From the NCBI GenBank assembly GCA_002733765.1, contig NVWU01000006.1, positions 1-36,571 on the forward strand: a stretch of 36,571 nucleotides of DNA, given 5' to 3'. Below the pieces are notes generated by a model, which did no database searches, had not been told where the DNA came from, and saw only the letters and a program-made list of their open reading frames with translations. The stretch is from Colwellia sp. (GTDB taxonomy: Bacteria > Pseudomonadota > Gammaproteobacteria > Enterobacterales > Alteromonadaceae). Of this stretch, positions 25,641 through 33,462 are shown one piece after another (positions within the stretch are counted from its first letter, which is position 1; every line of letters begins with the position of its first letter). The position numbers and the translations under genes are program-made.

Positions 25641-27437
25641 ATGGAACTAACCTTAGCACCTAACCCGCTGCACGATCAGCCTCAAACGTTACATATCAAC
25701 AAGGTAGCAACCTTGATTGGTGAAAATGGCTGTGGTAAGTCAAGCATATTACAATCGGTATTTGAGCAGCGACTAAGCAAACAAGCACATCAGCATTTGA
25801 ATGTGGTCTGCTTTTCGTCGGGCCAAAACGAAAATTATTCAGAGAAATTTAGTAATTACTTAAAGCGTGAACGACAAGCTGGACGGGGACTTGGTTTAGA
25901 GTGTTTATATTTTGATAAGCCTTGGTCGAAATTGCTTATCTTTTTGGCTACTGCCACCAAGCGCAGTGGTAAGGTTCGTTCGTTTTTATGCGAAGGTGGC
26001 TATGTCACTGAATCACAAACAGGGCATGATGATCAAAGTACAGTTCTAAAATGTGCGTTTAGAATCGATAAAAACTACATAACACGCATACAAGATGCTT
26101 TACAGCGCGAAGTGAGCGGGGAAACAGGCACTTTGCGATCGACGGCTTATTTCAGAACATTAGATAGCTTTGTAAATACATTTATCTCTCGTGATTTTGA
26201 GTTTGATAACCCATTAAGAAAACAATCCATTGAAATATCCGCAAATCGTTTAATCGACGTTTCGTTTGATTACCCAAGGCAAGTACAAGCTGGTGAAGAA
26301 GATGCTGAAGTAGGAGATGAAAACTCACAAGCTCAAGCGGATAGTTTTGCCCCTGAAATTAGTTTTTTTACTCAAGCAGCTGATAATGACTACTTTATTG
26401 ATAAGAGTAGCTGTAAGCTTACTTTTAATAATGGCCTCGAACTCGATCAATTAAGTGATGGTGAATATCAGCTACTCTTTTTGTATGCGTTAATAGACCT
26501 ATTTGATGGCCCTAGCACCTTATTTTTATTTGATGAGGCTGACTCTCATTTACATTACAAAAATGTTGAAAAGCTTTGGACCCTTCTACACAGTATTCAA
26601 GGTAATGCCATTACCACCACACACCTTTTGGATTCGATTTCTGCCAAGGAAAACCGTATTGAGCATCTTAAAGTTGTAGAAAGAGGCCAGATCAACGAAA
26701 ACAATAAAATCAAACAACTCATCAATCGTTTAAGCATACTATCTAGAACTAAGTCAGTTGAATTTGAAGTCATGGGGAAAATACCTTTTTTGGCCTTACT
26801 AGATGATTACAATGACTGGCATATTTTTACCAAATTAGCAGAAAAGAAAGGGTGTGATATTGCTCGACTTGTAAGCATCCAACCTTTTAAGAAAACATCG
26901 AGTTTTACCACTGATGCAGATGTTTTAGGTGGGCCAAAAATAGATTGGGTTAAGGGGCTAAGCGCCTCAGAAACCGAAAAAATAACATCGAAAATATTTT
27001 TAATTTGCGATCGTGATGAGGCAAACCCGAATTGGAACCCAAATGATAGTGTTCAGGTTACAGGTCAGACTTATAAAAAACTTATCAAAAGTATTAAGTG
27101 GCCTAACGGACTTAATGTTCAGACATTTTTGCTAGCATGGAAACGTCGTGAAATTAAAAATTACCTACTTTCATACTCTGCTTTATCTCATCATAGAGTT
27201 TTGAATCTAGTGAACAACGGAAATATTGCCGCAGTGGATTACTTACAACAGAACCAAACAGGTGACAATGATTCTATACGTAAAATGCAAGCTAAAGATG
27301 CAGTTGATCCGTTGATCAACACTGAAGGGATAGGCTTAGATTTTGATAAGTTACAAGCCTATATAGACTTGATCCCAGAAGATGAAATCAGCGAAGACAT
27401 CACCAATATGTATAATTTTATTATCGGAAAACTATAA
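25641..27437 (+). CDS. ABC-type ATPase with TOPRIM-like C-terminus, inserted between hsdR and hsdM
   Basis: 598 residues. The N-terminal two thirds form one ABC/SMC-like ATPase: Walker A GENGCGKSS (27-35), signature LSDGE (271-275), Walker B LFLFDEADSH (Asp298, Glu299), and switch His328 (TTTHLL). The C-terminal third has acidic motifs arranged like a TOPRIM domain: LLDDYNDWHIF (Asp388, Asp389, Asp392) and FLICDRDE (Asp457, Asp459). This layout resembles OLD nucleases and the AriA/AriB (AAA15 plus DUF4435) proteins of the PARIS system, here possibly in one chain. It has no start-codon spacing from hsdR and only 3 bp to hsdM, so it belongs to the operon. It could be an abortive-infection arm guarding the R-M system; PrrC/RloC-type anticodon nuclease is a less likely alternative because I see no such nuclease motif. 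Confidence 0.75.
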   Translation: MELTLAPNPLHDQPQTLHINKVATLIGENGCGKSSILQSVFEQRLSKQAHQHLNVVCFSSGQNENYSEKFSNYLKRERQAGRGLGLECLYFDKPWSKLLIFLATATKRSGKVRSFLCEGGYVTESQTGHDDQSTVLKCAFRIDKNYITRIQDALQREVSGETGTLRSTAYFRTLDSFVNTFISRDFEFDNPLRKQSIEISANRLIDVSFDYPRQVQAGEEDAEVGDENSQAQADSFAPEISFFTQAADNDYFIDKSSCKLTFNNGLELDQLSDGEYQLLFLYALIDLFDGPSTLFLFDEADSHLHYKNVEKLWTLLHSIQGNAITTTHLLDSISAKENRIEHLKVVERGQINENNKIKQLINRLSILSRTKSVEFEVMGKIPFLALLDDYNDWHIFTKLAEKKGCDIARLVSIQPFKKTSSFTTDADVLGGPKIDWVKGLSASETEKITSKIFLICDRDEANPNWNPNDSVQVTGQTYKKLIKSIKWPNGLNVQTFLLAWKRREIKNYLLSYSALSHHRVLNLVNNGNIAAVDYLQQNQTGDNDSIRKMQAKDAVDPLINTEGIGLDFDKLQAYIDLIPEDEISEDITNMYNFIIGKL

Positions 27438-27440
27438 GCC

Positions 27441-28937
27441 ATGTCATTACAACAGAAAATCAACCGAATTACCGACATCCTTCGCCGAGACGATGGCATT
27501 AGTGGTGCAATGCATTACACGGAACAAACTTCTTGGGTGTTATTCCTAAAGTTTTTAGATGATTACGAATCAAAAAAAGAAGATGAAGCCGTATTGTCTG
27601 GTAAAGACTACCAACCCGTACTTGATGACGAACATCGCTGGTCAAGTTGGGCGTGCCCTAAAGATAACAACGGCAAGTTGGACATCAATAAAGTACGTAC
27701 TGGTGATGATTTAACCGAGTATGTAAACACTGAGTTATTCCCCTACCTAAAAAGCTTTGCTAATACGGCTGCCATTGGTGCAGATCCCAAATCTTTCACC
27801 TACAAAATAGGCGCTATTTTCCAGTACTTAGATAACAAAGTCGCTTCAGGTCATACCCTACGTGAAGTACTAGACCTTATTGATACCTTAAACTTTCAAT
27901 CCAGTGATGAAATGTTTGAGCTTTCATTGGTGTATGAAGGTTTACTGCAAAACATGGGCGACGCCGGTGGTTACGCAGGTGAATTTTACACCCCTCGCCC
28001 TGTGGTTCGAGCCATGGTTAAAGCGGTAGATCCTCAACCATTAGATAAGATTTATGATGCAGCCGCAGGCTCTTGTGGTTTCTTAGTAGATGCTTTTGAA
28101 TACAACCTACCCGCTTCACGTAAAAAACGTGGCGTAAGAGATCTAACCAGTGAAGAGTATGATTTCCAACGTTTAGATGCTTATTGGGGCTTTGAGAAAA
28201 CCTCATTAGCTTATGTTATGGGCATGATGAATATGATCTTGCATGGCATTGAGTCGCCTAACCTATACCGCGGTAACACGCTGACGCAGAATATCCGCGA
28301 TATTCAAGAAAAAGACAGATACAACATCATTTTGGCTAACCCGCCTTTTGGCGGCAAAGAGAAGCCGCAAATTCAGCAAAACTTCCCTATTCAAGCTAAC
28401 GCTACCGAATTGTTGTTTTTGCAGCACTTTATGAAAACTCTAAAATCGGGTGGTAAAGCGGCCATTGTGATCCCTGAAGGCGTATTATTCCAAACGAACA
28501 GTGCCTTTAAGCAGGTAAAACAAGAGCTGCTGGAAAACTTTAACCTGCACACCATTTTAAGTTTGCCTGCAGGTGTGTTTTTACCGTATTCAGGCGTAAA
28601 GACTAATGTGCTCTTTTTTGAACGCAGTGGCGGCACTAGCGATGTGTGGTATTACGAATGTGAGCCAGAGCAAAAGCTCACAAAAAACAAACCGATTACC
28701 GATGAACACTTAAATGAATTTTTGGAGCTTTACAACAGACGAGAAACGACAGAACGATCTTGGACTGTGTCGGTAAGCAAACTGGCCGAAGATTACGATT
28801 TATCCGCGAAAAATCCAGCCAAACAAAAAGACGTGGAGCATTTAGCACCGAGCGATATACTCAAGCAAATTCGAATCAAGGAAAAGCTAGTATCCGGTCT
28901 ATTAGATGAAATTGAAAACCTGTTGGAGGAGGTATAA
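27441..28937 (+). CDS. hsdM: Type I restriction enzyme, DNA methyltransferase subunit
   Basis: 498 residues. N6-adenine methyltransferase that, with HsdS, protects host sites and is also part of the restriction complex. The N-terminal HsdM_N helical domain opens SLQQKINRITDILRRDDGISG. The S-adenosylmethionine motif I is DAAAGSCGFL starting at Asp206, and the catalytic motif IV is NPPF (300-303). GGEFYTPRPVVRAMV-like sequence (GYAGEFYTPRPVVRAMV) precedes motif I as usual in the family. The length is typical. It starts 3 bp after the ATPase gene without an obvious ribosome site, which suggests translational coupling, and ends 2 bp before hsdS. Confidence 0.96.
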   Translation: MSLQQKINRITDILRRDDGISGAMHYTEQTSWVLFLKFLDDYESKKEDEAVLSGKDYQPVLDDEHRWSSWACPKDNNGKLDINKVRTGDDLTEYVNTELFPYLKSFANTAAIGADPKSFTYKIGAIFQYLDNKVASGHTLREVLDLIDTLNFQSSDEMFELSLVYEGLLQNMGDAGGYAGEFYTPRPVVRAMVKAVDPQPLDKIYDAAAGSCGFLVDAFEYNLPASRKKRGVRDLTSEEYDFQRLDAYWGFEKTSLAYVMGMMNMILHGIESPNLYRGNTLTQNIRDIQEKDRYNIILANPPFGGKEKPQIQQNFPIQANATELLFLQHFMKTLKSGGKAAIVIPEGVLFQTNSAFKQVKQELLENFNLHTILSLPAGVFLPYSGVKTNVLFFERSGGTSDVWYYECEPEQKLTKNKPITDEHLNEFLELYNRRETTERSWTVSVSKLAEDYDLSAKNPAKQKDVEHLAPSDILKQIRIKEKLVSGLLDEIENLLEEV

Positions 28938-28939
28938 AT

Positions 28940-30157
28940 ATGGAGCAGGTTTTATATCAATTACCAGATGGTTGGGAGTGGTGCAAACTAAAAAGCATCA
29001 CTACGAAAATTGGTAGTGGAGCTACTCCAAAAGGTGGTGAGAAGGCATATAAGCAGATTGGCATTTCGCTAATCAGAAGCTTAAATGTACATGATTGTAC
29101 TTTTAAGAAGAAGCGGCTTGCGTTTATAGACGATGAGCAAGCCGGTGCCCTCAAGAACGTCATCATTGAAAGTGGAGATGTACTGCTAAATATTACTGGT
29201 GCTTCTATTGCGAGAAGCTGCATCGTACCTGACGAGTATTTACCTGCTCGCGTTAATCAGCACGTAATGATTATCAGGCCTACCCCAAAGATTGATAATA
29301 AATTTCTAAATTATTTGATTGTAAATCCTAAGTTCAAAGCACAGTTACTTTGGCAGGGAGCAGGTGGCGCTACGCGTCAGGCACTTACGAAAACCATGGT
29401 AGAAGAGTTAGATATTCCTTTACCTAGCATTAAAGAACAAAAACGCATCGTCGAAAAGCTCGATGAACTACTCACCCGCATCGACACCGCAATCGAACAT
29501 TTGCAGGAAAGCATCACGTTGACTGATGCGCTGTATGTTAGCGAACTGAGTAGTGTATTTAGTAAGGGTCATGAGAAATGGCCTTTAAGAGAGTTAAACG
29601 AAGTTGCCGAAGTCGCACGTGGTAAATCCAAGCACAGACCTCGTAACGATAAGTCGTTATTTGGCGGAGAATATCCATTTATTCAAACTGGTAATGTTCG
29701 TAACGCTCAAAAATACATCACAACGTATTCAGCTACTTACAACGAAAAAGGATTACAACAAAGTAAGCTGTGGCCAAAGGATACCATTTGCTTAACTATT
29801 GCGGCCAATATCGGGGATGTTGCAATTTTAGGTATGGATGCGTGCTTCCCCGACAGCGTTGTTGGAATATCCTCTTCGCAGCTAGAAACCGATTATTTGT
29901 ATTACTTTTTAACGACGCTTCAACAACAACTTGACAGTAAAGCGAATGCGGCAGCACAGAAAAACATCAATCTTAAAATCCTTTCGGAGATCAAAATTCC
30001 AGTTCCTGTTCTTGATGATCAAAAGGAAATAATTAAAAGAATTAATGAAATTGATAGCTTAGCTGTCAAATTAAAAGCTGAAGTTGAAGATAAAATAATA
30101 ACAATGAAGCAACTAAAAGCATCAATTCTCAACTCAGCTTTTAAAGGCGAACTATAA
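28940..30157 (+). CDS. hsdS: Type I restriction enzyme, specificity subunit
   Basis: 405 residues. It reads the bipartite DNA target for the HsdRMS complex. Two target-recognition domains are visible: the first at about 1-170 (LPDGWEWCKLKSI opening) and the second at about 205-360 (KWPLRELNEVAEVARGKS opening). The central helical spacer is KEQKRIVEKLDELLTRIDTA and the C-terminal one DDQKEIIKRINEIDSL, ending in the family's typical LKASILNSAFKGEL. A strong GGAGGAGG ribosome site lies before the ATG. The target sequence cannot be predicted from this alone. Nine bp separate it from the Shedu gene. Confidence 0.95.
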   Translation: MEQVLYQLPDGWEWCKLKSITTKIGSGATPKGGEKAYKQIGISLIRSLNVHDCTFKKKRLAFIDDEQAGALKNVIIESGDVLLNITGASIARSCIVPDEYLPARVNQHVMIIRPTPKIDNKFLNYLIVNPKFKAQLLWQGAGGATRQALTKTMVEELDIPLPSIKEQKRIVEKLDELLTRIDTAIEHLQESITLTDALYVSELSSVFSKGHEKWPLRELNEVAEVARGKSKHRPRNDKSLFGGEYPFIQTGNVRNAQKYITTYSATYNEKGLQQSKLWPKDTICLTIAANIGDVAILGMDACFPDSVVGISSSQLETDYLYYFLTTLQQQLDSKANAAAQKNINLKILSEIKIPVPVLDDQKEIIKRINEIDSLAVKLKAEVEDKIITMKQLKASILNSAFKGEL

Positions 30158-30166
30158 GGGAATAAT

Positions 30167-31528
30167 ATGGCTAGGTTTTTACCCGATGATTTCAGTCCAG
30201 AAAAGCTGAATATAGAAATAGAGGAAGTTTTCCCTAATTGTACTGAAGTCTTTTTTTTGCCAACTCAGGCTGAATTAGAATTGGCCGGTAAGGGTACAGA
30301 AAACCCTAGCCAGCATCGGAAAAGTATCGCAACCTTTAGTGGTCAAGATGGATTTATATCTGTAACCCCTATTATTACCTTGCCGACACATCCTAATTAT
30401 TTAAAACAAAAATACGATCAGATTGAATCCATTGATGTGGAAGTTTACTTTGATTCAGCTCCATATACCAAAGAAGAAGTGGTCGACTGTTTACAGCTCC
30501 TTCCAAGTGGCTTTGTTAAAGACCTTCGCTATGGTTTAGGTTTAATCAAAGATTATCGTTTTATTATCTCGGCAATAGAAGAGCAAACCAAATTAAAAAA
30601 TATATGTATTGGAAAAGAAGAAACAGGGAATGACTCTGGGCTTGAGTCATTTTATCTGAACGTGGATGGTTTTGATGAAATGCGACGTAATTGTGATCGT
30701 ATTACACGAAGAGCCAGACAAGCAGCTCAGATAACCAAAACTGCTGCAATATACAACCAGTTAGCCTATCACTTAGGTAATGAGCAAAGAACATTACCCA
30801 CAGATAATGATGCTATTAGTAAAATGCTTCGGATTAAGATAAATGACACCGATAAACAAGCGGCAATGAGTTTGATTACGGAAGATAAGTCAACGGTAAA
30901 TAAAACCGATTCTGTAACACTAACAAAGTTAAAAAATGACATTGAACTTGTTTCTTTAGAGCGATTAATTGCTTCTTATGAAGAGTTACTGACGAAAAAA
31001 ACCAAAGAAGATACATGGCAGCGCTTATTTAATGAAAACCCATTTATCTTGAGTCTTGCCTTTGGCTACCCAGCGATAAAAATATCTGATCAAGCCAGTA
31101 TTGGCGGTAAACGTTTGTCTGGTGATGGTGAAAAGATCACAGACTATTTAATTAAGAATGGTGTTACCAATAACCTAGCGCTTATAGAGATCAAAAAGCC
31201 CTCAGCAGTTTTGTTAAATAAAACAGCTTACAGGGGCGCAGTTTATTGCGCATCAACCGAATTAACTGGCTCCGTAACCCAAGTTTTAGATCAGTGTTAT
31301 CACCTACAACAAAACATCGCTTCGATAAAAAATAATAATAGAATTTATGATATAGAATCTTATGCCGTTCATTGCATTTTGATTATTGGCACCATACCAA
31401 GTGATGAAGATAAAAAGAAATCCTTTGAAATATATCGACGTAACTCTAAAAATGTACAGATAATCACCTTTGATGAACTACTACTAAAACTTAAGCAATT
31501 ACATGGCTTTTTGAATGATAGTGATTAA
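30167..31528 (+). CDS. sduA: Shedu-type anti-phage nuclease (DUF4263, SduA-like)
   Basis: 453 residues. The C-terminal half is the DUF4263 nuclease of the single-gene Shedu defence system: EDTWQRLFNENPFILSLAFG, then the PD-(D/E)XK residues Asp326 (ITDYLIKN) and Glu341-Ile-Lys343 (ALIEIKKP), then YRGAVYCASTELTGSVTQVL with a helical Gln. The N-terminal ~230 residues form a variable regulatory region, as is usual for Shedu, ending in a basic stretch (RRNCDRITRRARQ). AAGGG precedes the start. Sitting 9 bp after hsdS and 18 bp before the next gene, it is part of the restriction operon, although Shedu usually stands alone. Family assignment is from recognised motifs, without a search. Confidence 0.88.
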   Translation: MARFLPDDFSPEKLNIEIEEVFPNCTEVFFLPTQAELELAGKGTENPSQHRKSIATFSGQDGFISVTPIITLPTHPNYLKQKYDQIESIDVEVYFDSAPYTKEEVVDCLQLLPSGFVKDLRYGLGLIKDYRFIISAIEEQTKLKNICIGKEETGNDSGLESFYLNVDGFDEMRRNCDRITRRARQAAQITKTAAIYNQLAYHLGNEQRTLPTDNDAISKMLRIKINDTDKQAAMSLITEDKSTVNKTDSVTLTKLKNDIELVSLERLIASYEELLTKKTKEDTWQRLFNENPFILSLAFGYPAIKISDQASIGGKRLSGDGEKITDYLIKNGVTNNLALIEIKKPSAVLLNKTAYRGAVYCASTELTGSVTQVLDQCYHLQQNIASIKNNNRIYDIESYAVHCILIIGTIPSDEDKKKSFEIYRRNSKNVQIITFDELLLKLKQLHGFLNDSD

Positions 31529-31546
31529 GGAAGGAAAGGAGAAGTT

Positions 31547-32560
31547 ATGAATAAAGATTTAACAGAGTCACCTCACGATCGCCAAAATATTCTCAATAAT
31601 CGCTATGCTTTACAGCAGGCTGAGCAACATCTCGCTTTAGGAGGAATTCTTTTTCAAGAGGAAGTAGTGTTTACTAAGCAACAGGTTATGGTGCTATTTG
31701 ATATCAGTGATCGTACTATTGAGCGTTATTTGGCTAGTTATGCTGATGAACTTAAAAATAATGGTTATCACCTGTTGAGAGGTACCAAACTCAAAGAATT
31801 CAAGGCTTTGATCTATGGTACCGACATCTATGACGGTACCAAAACCAGTATTTTAGGTGTATTTACATTTAGGGGAGTACTGAATCTCGGAATGTTGTTA
31901 ACCGAAAGCGAGCCTGCACGCATTCTTCGTTCCCGTGTACTTGATATAGTTTTAGATGTCATGGCTGAACGTGCAGGTGGGCATACCAAGCACATCAATC
32001 AGCGAGATGAAACCTACTTACTAGCTGCATTTCAAGAAGAGAATTATCGTCGTCAGTTTACAAATGCGTTGGATAGTTTCGTTGAAGGTAACCATTGGAA
32101 ATACGCCCGTTTCACCAATTTAATTTATAAAAGTATTTTCCATGAAAATGCGACTGAATATAAGAAGGTGTTGAATTTAGCAGCAAAAGATAATATTCGC
32201 GAGACTATGTATTCAGAAGTACTTAACCTTATTGCGAGTTTTGAATCGGGCATTGCTTACGAATTTGAGAAAGCTAGCCAAGTAAAAGGGCAGAAACTCA
32301 CTCAAAAAGAAGCTGAAGGGTTGTTTGTTGGTTTCGAGAAACATCCTCTATTTAAGCCTTTAATTTTGGATGCACGAACTAAAATGGCTAGCCGTGATTT
32401 GTGTTTTCGAGATGCGCTACATGAAAAGCTTGAAGCTTATGTCCAGTCTGTACCAGAAGGTGATTTCGAACGCTTTCTGGGAGAAAAGAGTAAGTCGTTA
32501 GAAGAACAACTAAGCGATCCAGATACGCTAGCGGTGTTTAAACGCTTGAAGGATCGCTGA
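31547..32560 (+). CDS. DNA-binding partner of the Doc toxin (putative antitoxin/regulator)
   Basis: 337 residues. A helix-turn-helix-like N-terminus (VVFTKQQVMVLFDISDRTIERYL, about residues 39-61) is followed by LKEFKALIYGTDIYDGTKTS and LLTESEPARILRSRVLDIVLD, then a long helical region ending FERFLGEKSKSLEEQLSD. I remember this family as a conserved 'DNA-binding protein' placed directly before Doc/Fic genes, frequently inside type I restriction loci. It is far larger than the usual Phd antitoxin (about 70 residues), so neutralising Doc is an inference from position: the toxin gene begins 1 bp after its stop. A strong AGGAG site precedes the ATG. Confidence 0.7.
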   Translation: MNKDLTESPHDRQNILNNRYALQQAEQHLALGGILFQEEVVFTKQQVMVLFDISDRTIERYLASYADELKNNGYHLLRGTKLKEFKALIYGTDIYDGTKTSILGVFTFRGVLNLGMLLTESEPARILRSRVLDIVLDVMAERAGGHTKHINQRDETYLLAAFQEENYRRQFTNALDSFVEGNHWKYARFTNLIYKSIFHENATEYKKVLNLAAKDNIRETMYSEVLNLIASFESGIAYEFEKASQVKGQKLTQKEAEGLFVGFEKHPLFKPLILDARTKMASRDLCFRDALHEKLEAYVQSVPEGDFERFLGEKSKSLEEQLSDPDTLAVFKRLKDR

Positions 32561-32561
32561 T

Positions 32562-33029
32562 ATGACTGACACTATGCGATTTCTCTATTTTGATATAGGC
32601 CATGCAGTACATACTCACGACTGGATCATTGAATACTCTGGTGGCTTGGCCGGCACAAAAGATTTAGGGCAACTAAAAAGTCCACTTGAACATATTCAAA
32701 ATGATGACTACTACCCAGAAATGGAAGACAAACTAACGCATTTGGTTTTTTCTATTAATAAGCATCATGCATTTACCGATGGTAATAAACGATCATCGTT
32801 AGCATTAGGTGCATATTTTCTTGAACTGAATGGTTTTGATTATATTGTGAAGCGTTTTGTTAAAGATATGGAGAACATTGCCGTTTGGGTCGCTGACAAT
32901 GTGATTGATAAAGATTTACTACATCAAATTATTGCTTCAATTTTATATGAAGACGATTACTCTGAAGGTATTAAGTTGGCTATTTTTGAAGCTGTAGAAG
33001 CTGCAGAGTTATTAAAACAGGATCAATAA
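32562..33029 (+). CDS. Doc/Fic-family toxin
   Basis: 155 residues. The Fic active-site motif is complete: His69-Ala-Phe-Thr-Asp73-Gly-Asn-Lys-Arg77 followed by SSLALG. The short length and D/N-G-NKR form place it with Doc (death on curing), whose members phosphorylate EF-Tu; AMP transfer, as in other Fic proteins, is the alternative. I see no N-terminal or C-terminal inhibitory (S/T)xxxE(G/N) helix with confidence, so inhibition probably depends on the upstream partner. It is the last gene of the plus-strand cluster and would stabilise the cargo or kill infected cells. Confidence 0.88.
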   Translation: MTDTMRFLYFDIGHAVHTHDWIIEYSGGLAGTKDLGQLKSPLEHIQNDDYYPEMEDKLTHLVFSINKHHAFTDGNKRSSLALGAYFLELNGFDYIVKRFVKDMENIAVWVADNVIDKDLLHQIIASILYEDDYSEGIKLAIFEAVEAAELLKQDQ

Positions 33030-33049
33030 AACTATATCTGTTTTGAATC

Positions 33050-33082
33050 ACTGACCCTTAAAAGTTGAGAATAATGGTCAGT
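33050..33082. repeat. Inverted repeat between the converging gene sets
   Basis: ACTGACC (33050-33056) and GGTCAGT (33076-33082) are complementary with a 19-nt spacer, in the 58 bp between the Doc toxin stop and the stop of the minus-strand unknown gene. It may stop transcription from either side, but the stem is short and no proper T tract follows on the plus strand. Confidence 0.3.
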
Positions 33083-33087
33083 AGATA

Positions 33088-33435
33088 TTAAAAAAACGGT
33101 TTTGAGCACTCGATATAAATACGTTTTAGCGGGTGTTCTGTATTTGATATTTTCTTTAATAAACCATTTAGGTTTCTTTTAAAAACACTGGTTTTTAATT
33201 TTAAAAAACTCAAACTTTTTACTTCTAATGAATGTGTGTTTCTTATTCGTTCGATATCTAGAGTATCTGTAATTTCCCAGCCCATATCACCTATTAAGCC
33301 ATCAGAAATATGTAAAATATAATCACCGTGATCGTCAATTGTTACCGTAGAAGTAAAATATAATGTGCCTTCAAATGTAATAACATGCGGTACATAGTAT
33401 TTTTTGATGTTCTTAGATCGTTTAATTTTTAACAT
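33088..33435 (-). CDS. Unknown 115-residue protein, third gene of the helicase module
   Basis: 115 residues; I do not recognise it. It is basic at the N-terminus (MLKIKRSKNIKKYY) and predicted as mixed beta strands (VITFEGTLYFTSTVTIDDHGDYILHISDG in two pieces) followed by a basic helix (FKRNLNGLLKKI). No membrane segment or signal peptide. A very good ribosome site, GGAGG, lies 5 nt before the ATG, and only 27 bp separate it from the upstream helicase gene, so it is the last gene of a three-gene minus-strand operon. A DNA- or RNA-binding accessory is possible from its charge but not shown. Confidence 0.75.
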   Translation of the reverse strand: MLKIKRSKNIKKYYVPHVITFEGTLYFTSTVTIDDHGDYILHISDGLIGDMGWEITDTLDIERIRNTHSLEVKSLSFLKLKTSVFKRNLNGLLKKISNTEHPLKRIYIECSKPFF

Positions 33436-33462
33436 TTATACCTCCGGTATTTATTAAAAAAT

